Translations under genes and position numbers: made by a program
Assembly (NCBI GenBank): GCA_036897095.1
Contig: JAYMSP010000079.1
Coordinates: 26,591-90,590 of the forward strand
Direction: 5' to 3'
Length of the DNA stretch: 64,000 nt
Origin: Plantago elongata
Taxonomy: Eukaryota; Streptophyta; Magnoliopsida; Lamiales; Plantaginaceae
Part shown: positions 34,529-45,729 of the stretch, one piece after another
Layout: the number at the start of each line of letters is the position of its first letter
Numbering within the stretch: position 1 is the first letter of the stretch
Notes under the pieces: generated by a model
Seen by the model: only the letters and a program-made list of their open reading frames with translations
Databases searched by the model: none
Told to the model about the DNA's origin: nothing

Positions 34529-37099
34529 GTATGAACGAATTGTATCATCCAAACCGTCAGCAAAAATTAGTATCTGCTTATTCTGCTATTACTTATATGA
34601 AATAGCCTGGAGAACAATCGAGAACAGCAAAATAAAGCCTACTTGATCAGCAGGACTGATCCGATCCTGTTTCTGTAGCTTCATACTATAAATAAAATAT
34701 ACACGCATGCATGCAAGACTGATTAATGTCGGAATCTGATATTGTGAATTCAGCTAGTTCTAATTAGTATACGGATTTTTCCATATGTTTACATATGAAA
34801 TCATGAATCGGACAGGTAAAAAATTCTCAATTTAGAGAAATAAGGGATAAATTTGTAAGTTGGCTTGACATTGAGCCCATGTGTCTCCTACTTACACCTT
34901 GAGCTTAATTATACCATTCGAAGTATCTGACTAAGTAGTGTTGTTAGGGGAGTCGCGTCTTAACGAGAGCTTGACTCCGTCGGCTCAGATCGATAAGGTG
35001 CTCAAATGTAGTTTAAGCCTCGTTAGGAGCTCGTTTTACTCAAGTTTGGTAATTTAACTCATTTTGTTGATGAGTGGGTTAAGCTTGGGGTCAATTACAA
35101 CTTGAGTCGGGTTTGAGGAATGAGACTCCAAACTTTGCACAATTCACAAACTCTAGGCTTGACTCTTGAGTGTAGAAACAAAAATATACTTTGGAATGCG
35201 GGTAGTGCACTAAATGAGGGGAGGCTTAGACAATAAATGTAAATTGGCACTGCCTGCAGATGACAAGAAGCAAAAGCGTTGAAAATTGATCGTGGTGTGT
35301 TGGGTCCATCGATGGCCATGCCTAAGGCCTTTCACTTAGCTGTTTCTCACTCTCACAAACTTATGTTTGCTTTACATTATTGTACTGTAATACACACAAC
35401 ACAAGTAGTAGTTTCGACAAGCATTTCCTTTTCCACCAACCAAAACCCAGTTTTCACCACCCCACTGGGCTCTATTAATCATGTCCACATGTTCCAAACT
35501 TATCATTACTGGGATCGGAACTCGGAACATCTTTTACAATAAACCGTATCTCCTCAATACGAATCAACAAAACATATTTAAAGAATATGGATATTTTAAA
35601 CTCACAACGTTCATATTTGAATACGTTAACTTGGGAGGTAAACTCTTTTAAGCCCCAACTGGCCAATGCCAGAGTATTTTGCTCGACTTGCTCATACTTT
35701 ATAGCAAGCAAATGACCGGGGACGTTGAATAAGATGTATCATGTTTCATGTATGTATAACTTGTTTTCAAGTCTCCAGATTTAAAAGAAAAGGTAAATTC
35801 TTTCAACTTGTTCGGATTGTAAAGAAAATTCTCAATTGGCCACCTAATTGCTTTTGATATGATTAAAACCCTAATTTATTCACTAAATTCCCAATCCCAT
35901 GTGCATGAATGACAAAGCTCCAATATTACGGAGTCTGACAAAAAAAGAGCACCTGGAAAAATCTATAGTATCGGCGACATTAGCACCACTATTTACTATT
36001 GCAAATTTGCAGATGACCCGAAAGCAACGCCAATACCTAAAGCCCAAGATATTTTACTTCCTTACTCCCTTTTTCGATCCAATCATTTCTTCCTAAACGT
36101 CTAGGTTGACCACTTTTCATTAAATATAGGCGTATTTAACATCTCGATACTTAATGCAACTCAATTAATAATACACTTTTACTCCAACTAATTAATTGAA
36201 GGTTTGAATCACATTTGTCGTTTAAAAAAAATTGATACCTAATACTTTCTGCTGCAGTTTATATCGAAAATTAAAATAAATAAACTATTTAAAAATTGGC
36301 AAAGAATATATTTTTAGCGTAAAATTTAGACTTAAGATATGTCATTTATGTGTAAATGTAATGTTTTTCTATTTTGTTTGCTTCATATGTTTTGATCAAC
36401 TCATTTTTTAAATAATGTTTGATGTTTTGAATGCGGAAATATTAGATAATTTGTTTAAAATATAATGCTAAAGTTGATTTCAGGTTTCGAATAATATGAG
36501 CAATGAAAATGATGTTTAATCAAAATTAGCTAAGATATACTTGTAATCTAGTGGATAGATGATTTAATGGATGGTATCCAATATTCATAATCAATTACAC
36601 ATAATTACATTCCAGCATTTATTATATAAGCTTATATCCCTAACATCAATTGAATAAACATATAACTCAAAGGAGTCAAAATCAATTCAAAAGAAACCAA
36701 AAACAGAAGTTGAAAAAACTGCCAATCTCAACAACCTCACTGCCATGACATCCAACACTTGTCCTCCCATGCTGTTTTATTGAATTTTGTAACCAACTCT
36801 GGTCCCCGCTCCCAGTTCGCTCCACATAAATTCGTAACCTCTCGCACTATGATAAGGTCCAATCCAAGAGGGCGAGCATTCCTCTTATCTTAATTTCCTT
36901 ACACCTTAGGGACCCATATATCACTGGTCGGTTTGGTTTATTATACGTTACCTCCCGTGGAATCACCTTATCGTGATTTAATGTGTTGTACAATACAACA
37001 TACTACTATACATTCGTATCATACAATAGCAGTGCAATATCTAAATCACTAATGAAGTATTGACGCGTGAGGTAGCAGAGAATAAACCGATCGGTTCAT
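34529..37099. other. intergenic, no gene seen
   Basis: AT-rich. At about 34930-35110 a stretch with AGCTCG and CTTGACTC words resembles other scattered AGCTCGA-rich patches in the window (37755-37960, 45420-45460), probably transposon remains. A TACTCCCTTTTTCGATCC segment near 36063 resembles one Stowaway end, but I found no partner. Confidence 0.4.
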
Positions 37100-38617
37100 C
37101 TAGTCAATGGCATTGGGACCCGCACACGCTTTAAGCACCGGACTCCAGACCCATTGAACCAAAAACCTCCTCTTCCGCCGTCCATTCAGATTAAACGTCC
37201 TCCCTCCGCCGTCCCTCATAACCTGACCAATGTACCCTCCTCCGCCACCTGTACCGTACAACCCTTCGCACAAGTCACCAATCTCGGTTGGAGCTGTCGG
37301 ATCCTCACCGGCATACCAGGCGTTTACTAACGGATTAGACGATAGCTCAGCTAGTTCGTGTGCGATAACGCTGATCATGCCGTCAACTCCTATGTCTCCG
37401 TTTGGTGGTTTCAATGCACTAGGTCCACCACCGCCCATGTAACCGGGTACGGCGAACGGGTAGGCGCAGACTTCCGGGCATTGCTTCGCTGAGTTCCCGA
37501 TCCATGCGTACGGCAGTGTGTATCCAACCTGTTAATTAGTAGTAGCAAACATGTTTAGTGATATTTCACCAAAACTGAATGAAATGCATATAAAGTTCTA
37601 GACCATTTTAAACATTTTGAATTTCATATATTACGAGATATTCCAAAATATCTCTTATTCAAAGTGTTTGAATTCTGAAACATTGCAAACCCGAGATTTG
37701 TTAGGTGCGCCAGGTCGAATATATATAGCATCACATAATTGGATTCTAATCCAATCTTACTCTAGATATGGACTCAAACTCGAGCTCGAACTCGATACGA
37801 CTATAATGCAATCGAGTATCACATAATTCGACTCGAATCCAATCCTTACTCTAGTTTAGACTCGAATCATTCAATTAACGACTAAAGAAATTCAGACTCT
37901 AGCTCGATACCAACACAAAAAAGCTCGTACTCAAAATCGACTCGATTACCTTATCGAAATTCGAAACAACATACATTTCAATGACTGTAAACTCTGCAAA
38001 AAACTCACCATGGAAGGGAAGGTGAAGTAATGGAATCCACAAACAGCTCTGCAAAAATCCTGCATCGTCACATCCGTAGCCGTCAACACCAGATAGATCC
38101 CGTTCTTATGATCCACCGTGAACGGCTTCGACTTCACTGCCGTAGCAATGACATCCTGAACCGATAGCCTCGTGAGCTGCTTCCCATGGGAGTATTTCCT
38201 GTCATGATACTCATCAGCAAGCAGAATCGATCTGGAAATGTTCGCACCGGTCTGATCTGTGTACAGCGCGACGGTTTGCCACCAATCGGAGACCGACGGC
38301 GAAGGTACGGCGGCGTGATTGTTGGTAGAAATGGAGAGTAGGAAGTCCTTGATGAGGAGCTGCTGAGCAGGTAGCCAGTTACCGTACCAGATGAGGTTGA
38401 TTTTGATTGGTGATGAGAGGACCGGGCCCATGTGGTACCGGAGGTTCACGAGGTCGGATGAGCCTTCGAATTTTTTGGAGGAGGAGAGTGATTTTGGAGG
38501 GAGGTGTGGGTTGAATGAGGTCGGGTTTAGTTTGAGAGTTTGCGTCGAGGCTTGGGTGGAGATTACGACGGTTAGAAGGAGGAGGACGGGGAGGATATAA
38601 GCTAACGTTTGCGACAT
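37100..38617 (-). CDS. EXORDIUM-like protein (phosphate-induced protein 1 family)
   Basis: Two exons, 38617-38009 and 37528-37100; 345 residues. A signal peptide (about 1-23, [20 protein letters not shown]) precedes the PHI-1 domain: [19 protein letters not shown], then [20 protein letters not shown]. Exon 2 has a paired-cysteine segment and [18 protein letters not shown], the conserved HE..E..SNP motif. Family members are secreted to the apoplast and promote cell expansion under brassinosteroid control. Closest in feel to the EXL3-type members, which share the HMGPVL and WYG.W strings. The intron (37529-38008) carries AGCTCGA-rich sequence. Confidence 0.92.
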
Positions 38618-40411
38618 TTTGAAATTAATTGTAGACCCGATCTAGGTAAGTATTTTCGGAATGTTGGAGGTATGGGTGTTTGGGGGTGTGGAGGGGAGTT
38701 TTAAAGGAGGGAGTGGAGTGGAGTGTGGGGTTGTGTGATTGATTGTGTTTTAAAGGTTCTGGGAGAATGGATTGGTGACAGCTAGAGGGGGTTTTGTGTT
38801 TGTTTATGAGTTTTTGGTAGTTTCAATGGCTTTTGTTAATATACTTGCTACTTTGGATATAAGTACTCTTTCGTCGGTTAAGTATGTTTACTTTTGAATC
38901 GATTGTAGTATTACTAAAGAGAAGTTAACCTTTCCAAAAGATAATTATAGTCTAGAAATAATCAATTTTGTCAATAAAGTAGAGTAAGAATGTTCATTAG
39001 ATGAGAAGAGAAATATTTGCTACTTGGCTAGATTCTCTGTGAGAGTAACTTGAATTATCGACTAGTTTATATAACAGGTTTATTGATTAGGATTTTATCA
39101 ATTGATATCCATCGACAATTTAAACCTGAATATAATATGAATGAGATTATGTTTTGTTACTCGCTCATATTCCGGTTGGATTTGTGTGATTTTTTTGTGT
39201 ACTACCTCCCTTTCGGGTTACGAGAGTAAAGATGGGATGGGCTATGGAGTAGCTTCCAGTATGACAAAGAAAATCTTTAAAGGTTTCAACTTCCAACTTC
39301 TAAACATCCCAAGTTGCAATCATTTACATCCGTTGATATTTGTATAACAAAAGTACAAGGCCACTCTTAGTGAAAGAGTTTTATCCATCGCGTTATATCT
39401 CAAAACTCGCAAATTTACATCACATTACTTACAAATTACAATGAAGCAAGTAGAAAAGGACACACATCAAACTAAAATAAATTTCCCTTCAACTGTTAAC
39501 ACCACCTACTCTACTAAGAAAGCAATTAAGCAAATTTGACCTTTATTATGATAGAAATGATTCGCTGAAGTTGATATTTCACCAGAATAACAAAAGGAAC
39601 AACATGGACCTGAGTACGTGAGCTGGCAATCCTTGGTATCAGATTAGTGGAGCTTAATTAAGCCAGACCAAGCCAAAATATCTAACTTTTTTGTGTGTCA
39701 AACTTTAGCCCCACATTTATATAACAAATGTTAGCTGTGATTTTGTACCAGTTTGAGAGGTGGGGTGACTTCTCTCTTGTGCTTGAATTGAAGGGCAATT
39801 CCCACATCACACTGCGCTCTGTGGATAAACCCGAGTAAACATAAATTACGAATTCGCAAGATTTGAAACTGTAACTAAGAGGATGTCAGTCTATTCTGAC
39901 TAACCTCAAGAATATACCATGCCTTATCTTTTGTTTTCCCAACATGAAGGTAAGGACTCGAGACATTACTCGAGTAATTCGAATTTCAAATTTCAAATTT
40001 CAAATGCAGAGGTAATGGTTTGAAAGGTGGTCCAGATCAGTTGGCTGTCATCTGGTACTTGTATGCATCATGCATGTAATCAAGTGGCAGCGATTTGGGA
40101 TCATGGTCCTAACAGAACCTATTGTGACTAATGCTACAATTGGAATAAGAAATATGCATGTCACAGATTGTGGTCGTAATTTGTTCAGATAACTTAGACG
40201 AATGGGGGGAAATGCAGTCACATGGTAATGATGCAGATGAATTGCGACCACAGGTTCATCTAAAGCAAAGAGATGACTTGAGAAAAACTTTCAACAAGGC
40301 ACTACTGTATCAGATGACCACGACGTCAGCACTAAAATCATCAGAGTTCTTTTGATCATATGGAATGTGTGATAGACATAAATAGAGAAATGCAGTCACC
40401 ATCCACATGTA

Positions 40412-40742
40412 CCACTTCTCACCTGAGCATTGATGATATCTTGAGTTGGCTTCTTCAGATCAACACAAAGCTCAATGAAACGACAGCACAAGTTGCTCAA
40501 GGATAAATAGGACAGGGCAAGTGGTTAGAAGCCTCTGGGTGGGAAATTTGGTCCACTGGGATGGGGCTGGAAGCCATAGCTGGGCGGACTTTGACATCCC
40601 AGGCGTCATTTTCAGCACGTACAAATGACAGTTGTAAGCTTCCACAACTTTCAGTGAACCAGATCCATCTTTGAGACACAATTGAAGCAAAAAAGTTAAT
40701 CCAGTCAGCACCAGCCACTGTAATCAGACTTAGCTGCACCAC
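40412..40742 (-). pseudogene. unidentified coding-like fragment, frames broken
   Basis: On the minus strand one frame reads ADWINFFASIVSQRWIW... then ENDAWDVKVRPAMASSP (stop at 40497). Another reads SPPSYGFQPHPSGPNFPPRG. Further on a third frame gives RFIELCVDLKKPTQDIINAQ, ending at a good GTGAG donor near 40424. This looks like a decayed exon, but I do not recognise the parent gene. It may also be chance. Confidence 0.25.
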
Positions 40743-40945
40743 TCAAATGGCTAGTTCATGAATTAATGAAAAAACATCAGAAAAATGATCAACGCACTTT
40801 CCATCAGCAAAGGGATAATGATCACCAAGTGTGGAAGAGATCATACTACACAGTCTACAGGGATTTAGTCGATTTTAAAGCTGCTAAACAGGAAGACACT
40901 TCTACAGTTACATATAGTAATTCAAACACAAGTACATCTGATCTA

Positions 40946-41090
40946 GTAATGCAACACCGGCAAAGCTCTCCAGCCTGCCTAATTACGAGTAAATCTACTA
41001 ATGTAACTCCGGCAAAGCTCTCCAGCCTGCCTAACTACGAGCACTTATAATAATGGAACTCCAGCAAACCTCTCCAGCCTGCATGACTGC
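40946..41090. repeat. three tandem copies of a ~50-base repeat
   Basis: AACNCCGGCAAAGCTCTCC AGCCTGCCT followed by AA.TACGAG occurs at about 40952, 41004 and 41057, with increasing divergence in the third copy (CCAGCAAACCTC). Confidence 0.8.
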
Positions 41091-43253
41091 ATTTCTAGTT
41101 TTAAAGAGCAAGGATGAAGAACAAAGCAAAGCAGCATGACAAATACTAGGATCGATTGTATGATGGCATGAGACCCTAACACTAGTTCATCAGAATAAGG
41201 GAAAATTTTCCATGCTCAGACAAGACAAATCCCTTGGTGATTCAGGCAGAGCCAGCAAGGAGATATGCCGAGTACAGGTGCCCATGTTGAAATGATCTGA
41301 AAACCAAAGGATTGACCCAAAACGATACAAGCCAAATGATTCCTATCACTACCTATCTATTTAGAATTTCTGACATTCCTTCTGAGTTTTATCGAGTTTC
41401 CTTATTGCAGAAGATCCTCCCATCAGGAGTAGGGAACGTGTCTCAGTTCCCTTGTAGGCATGGTAAGTGATTCCCTCACAAACAAGCTAATAGCTCTTAC
41501 CCTGTTTTAGTACCACCCTGGGGAATCTCCAAAAACCTTATTATACGACACCTGACTCAGACTAACAACAAAAAGCATTAGGTAAGAATAATGGGTAGCC
41601 AAAACGGATCTCTTTTTAGTTTTACAAGCCAAGTTAATTCTCTCCTTCCTCATTTAAAGAGCTCGTAAAACAAGTATCGACAAGATCAAAGTTTTGAAAA
41701 AGATATTGACATTACTCAATATTCAAGTCCTCCGACGGACAGTTAGTCTGACAAAACCTTCAATCTGAGTAGTACACCTCAACAGCATAATCCTAAATAA
41801 GTTCACTTTCCAATAGGGGCCAAACAACAGGGAACATACAAATGGGGCTAGTGGACTTTTGATACAACTCTACTTTGACACAAAAAGCATAATCCAACTC
41901 GTTGAGGAGGCCAAGAGTCAGAAAGTTATGTCCCACACATAAACAATTAACAAGGTCTTTTAGGACAACCAACGGTAATCTATGTGCCAGAATAGATTGT
42001 GTGTTTCTATAACTATGAATGAACGAAATGCAGTTTTTTTGTACATATGCATGGAGGAAGAAAGTACAATCCTATCAGAAAGAAACTGCAAATTAGGCAC
42101 ATTAGTTCGTAAAAATATGATGCAGCTATGACCAGAAAATGAAATTAAGGCGCAAGTTTCAAGGTCAAAGTTAAGGCTTGTCGACCAGAGATGAAAGTTT
42201 CACTTTCTAAAAGAAACGTCTATAAAACAGCTACTAATGCAACTTTTTGAAGCACAATACACTTTCCCGTCTTCAGTTCTCATTTCACGGACAAGAACAG
42301 ATGGCAAGGAAGATGACGATATAATAACCCAGAGGACAAATAGGACATGAGTTACCATGTTCACTAGTGGTAGTAGCCCTGTACCTCCAGAAGTTGGTAA
42401 CGGTGACTATGGCTGGTACTCATGCCACAAAGGACTTTTAAAGCAATACAACACTTGCATCCAAAATATTGACAGAACATATTAATCAACTCCAGTGGAA
42501 AGAAAATAATCAGGATGAGCAAGCCAACTGAACTAAATCCAACAACGGTGAATAATCATTCATTTCCTTTCGACAGTCTATATTTTACATTGTCATCAAG
42601 TGATATAATTAAAACTCCAAGTTAGTGTTTGTTATGAGAAAGTATGATCGCAATTATTCAACCAAAATTCTCTACATTGCTGGGATATAGTCTTCAGATG
42701 GTAGTGAAAAGAAAAATCTTATGAAGACAACAATCAATGACGAGTACAATGGACCAAAGAGAATATACACTGCAGCATTGCAATACTAGAAGTATTTCTG
42801 ATGCTCAGAGAATGATTGCCCGAATTCAGAATGGAATATTTATGCATTCAATAATTTCATTTTTATATACATTTGTACGTTCACTAGATAACATAACTCA
42901 ATATGAGCAGACATGAATATACCCCAAGAAGAACGGGCATTGCAACAATCAAGACCAAGTTTTCGAAACAACAATATCTAGAATTCGAATCACTTGATAA
43001 AATACATAAGTAGGATGAAATAAAAGAAAATGGAGCTTTGAATGCAGTCTTGAAGTTCTTTATTCAGTAAGAAAAATAGCAAATGATTACTGTTCACTTT
43101 TACATTACAGAAACAGATAGCAACATAAACATCAATGTTCTTTCTCTATCGACACAATAACTTGCAACATTAAAAACTTGTTACAATTTACGGCAGATAA
43201 GTTGCCCGTGAGATTCAGAAAGACACATTCACAGTTGATCTCTAAGGCATATT

Positions 43254-44567
43254 TCATACCTTGACAGAGAATATCGCCTGAAGGGAGTACCAGGTTCCTG
43301 TTACCCCAACAGTAACTCCCAAGACAATCATGCACAAATCAGGACTAGCTCGTCTCCAGCTCATCTCATCCTTGAATGTCAGATAATGGAACAAGGCAGG
43401 CAGGACAAAGCCTAGCATGCAGCAGGTGCTACTACCAACCAGGGACAAGAAATCAGCAAAATTCGGAACAAACAAGGCTACTAAACTCACAACCAGCACA
43501 AGCATCCACCTCATCCAGAGACAGTACCTCCCACCCCAAAATGTTCTCTCGAAGACTTCATAAACAGGGTTCATCATCAATGGGAACGTGAAGAACAAAT
43601 TAATGCAGAGGCCTAGCTGAACTATGGTACTAAGCAGCCCTTTACCCATATTAGCAGTGATGATATCCTTAGTTTCAGGACCAAATGCAAAGTAACCCAA
43701 CAACCCAAAGCTTCCATACATCGTAGCAATAAAAAACATTGTCAAGGCCAATATTTTACCAAACTTAGACTTGTCCTTCATCTCTGCTTCCAAAGGCAGA
43801 GCCATTCCAACACCCTCAAACGAATACACCGCCACACCCAAACCGTAAAAGAAAGTCGAAAATGAGCCAAATGCCTGAAGCACCGGCAACCCCTTAGCAA
43901 AAATCAACACATCCTGCACCATAACTACTGCCATTGCACCTAAATCCACAATATCCGCAAATATGCTAAGCGGAGCCAGAAGCGTTAGCGACGGAATCGA
44001 ATTCAATCCCAGCTGAAACGGGAACCCACCCCAAATGCAAAGACTCTTAGCCGAAACCCCCCATATCATCGGAACAGTCGAAACCGACACAGACGAATTG
44101 AACAGATTAGCTAGTGTATTACCAATGAAAATCAAATAACCAACACAGAATCCAGTCTGCGAGAGCACAATCATCAAATCAACAGACAATCTACCCGGAT
44201 GACCGCAAACCGCAAACCCTAAATCCCCAAACGAAGCAATCTTCGCAAAACCACACGAAGGAGAATCCTCCAGCTTATTCCTGGTCTTGATCAAAAGCAT
44301 CATCCCATGGTAGGTCAGAGCTGCAACTACGAAGATCATCACCAGGCAGGTGACCCATCCGGTGCGCATGAACGTGTACGGCAACCCGAGCACTCCTGCA
44401 CCTACAATGGCAATAAACACGTTGGCGAAGGTTTTCGGTTGAGAGGAGGTGTGGATGTGGAGATTGCCTGATAACAGAGGCGTGTCTTCTCTCGGTAAGG
44501 AATTTGTAGATGAGCTAGCTTTGGATTTTAGTCCAGCTCCATTTTTGTTAGGTTTACCAAACCCCAT
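43254..44567 (-). CDS. AVT3-like: Vacuolar amino acid transporter, AVT3 type
   Basis: Intronless, 437 residues, ATG at 44567. An N-terminus with the dileucine-like EDTPLLSG (about 27-34) precedes about eleven membrane helices of the Aa_trans/AAAP family. TFANVFIAIVGAGVLGLPYT is the classic first-helix motif of AVT3/AVT4 proteins, and SFEGVGMALPLEAEMK marks the conserved mid-protein helix. Arabidopsis AVT3A-C, also intronless and about 430 residues, export neutral amino acids from the vacuole. The 5' leader (44568-44820) holds an open frame in another phase, which looks like UTR rather than an exon. Confidence 0.93.
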   Translation of the reverse strand: MGFGKPNKNGAGLKSKASSSTNSLPREDTPLLSGNLHIHTSSQPKTFANVFIAIVGAGVLGLPYTFMRTGWVTCLVMIFVVAALTYHGMMLLIKTRNKLEDSPSCGFAKIASFGDLGFAVCGHPGRLSVDLMIVLSQTGFCVGYLIFIGNTLANLFNSSVSVSTVPMIWGVSAKSLCIWGGFPFQLGLNSIPSLTLLAPLSIFADIVDLGAMAVVMVQDVLIFAKGLPVLQAFGSFSTFFYGLGVAVYSFEGVGMALPLEAEMKDKSKFGKILALTMFFIATMYGSFGLLGYFAFGPETKDIITANMGKGLLSTIVQLGLCINLFFTFPLMMNPVYEVFERTFWGGRYCLWMRWMLVLVVSLVALFVPNFADFLSLVGSSTCCMLGFVLPALFHYLTFKDEMSWRRASPDLCMIVLGVTVGVTGTWYSLQAIFSVKV

Positions 44568-45729
44568 CGATTCGATTACAGGATTGTGAAATTGTTATTC
44601 GTCTTGATCTTCGCTTCTCGGTGTGGTTGGTTTTGGTAGGATTGGAGAAGGAAGATGAAGAGAGTGATTGAAGATTTTGAGCTGAATCGATTGGCTGTTT
44701 GTGTAAATGTTTTGGAAATAAAGATTTTCTTTCTTCAGATATGAAAGAGGGAGATGATGATTGGAATTTAAGGAAGATGGTCAGGTTCGTATTCCGAAAT
44801 ATCGGCAGGCGCCTAACCAATTTGGACTGTTTTATTTACGGATTTTTTTAAGTACATATTGTTTTAAATAGTTTACAGATTTAAGAAATGGCAATCTGAG
44901 CGTGAGATGATGGAATTATAAAAGTTGCATGTTTTGGATTCTTATCCATGAGATTGACAAAGATTTATAATGTGATGTTCGTTAGTTAAGAAGTGTTTAT
45001 TTTTTGGTACACTTAGACATATGTGTTGTAAGTGTGTGATTTTTGTATTACCAACTCGTAATGAACCTGAAAATTAAATTTGTTAATTTTGGTAGACCTG
45101 GGTAGTGCATGTAGGGTAGGTAGTTGGGCCATTATACTGTACCTTTGTTTAGTATTGGGCTAAATTTAAATAGATAAAGAATATGGAGTATGTCATGTTA
45201 TAGTTTAGTTTGAACTCGACTTGTACAAACAATAATAATACCTAAATATCTGCATTTTTATTTGTGAAAATTCTTATTTAACATATTGCTTGTACTTTTC
45301 ATTTCGTTTGATGTACAAATTTGTTGTATTGCTCAAATATAAAATAAAAATAAAATATTATTCATGAATAATCAAAATGTTCACGACTCGAATGTTTTAT
45401 TAAACGAGTCAAACTCAAACAATATTATATCGAGCTAAATAGATAAGGCTCGAGCTCGACTTAATACAGTAAGATCTGGACCACTTTCATTCTGCAACGA
45501 ACTATGCTCCAGTTGACTTAATTCTCACTAATTCGGCTGGTGAAAGTCTCGACAGTCAGTGTACAACTGGTCTGCAACTAGCATTTTCCAGGTGAATCAA
45601 ATCGCGAAACGAAAATCTAGACTTCAAATTATCTTCCACACTTTAATCTCATCGTTTTCCTCCTTCCACCTGCTTCTTCTCTTTCTTCATGATACCAAAC
45701 CTATAAGGTAGCTAGAGGAAGGAAAAAGG
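44568..45729. other. divergent promoter region (AVT3-like and GnT-I genes)
   Basis: Upstream sequence of both genes. AT-rich in the middle, with a CTCGAGCTCGAC patch near 45451. No gene was seen. Confidence 0.5.

Larger units (their letters stand above)
38618..43253. other. long intergenic region without a recognised gene
   Basis: Starts with the promoter of the EXORDIUM-like gene (G-rich on the plus strand at 38660-38740, with a TTTAAAA box on the minus strand). From about 39360 to 43100 the sequence is moderately AT-rich with only short open frames. The most coding-like piece is 40440-40742 on the minus strand (see separate entry). A 3-copy tandem repeat lies at 40946-41090. The rest may be an untranslated transcript or gene remnant. 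Confidence 0.4.

Noticed and set aside
44554-44820. Upstream extension of the AVT3-like protein
   Set aside because: It lies in a different frame over the 5' leader and lacks transporter similarity.
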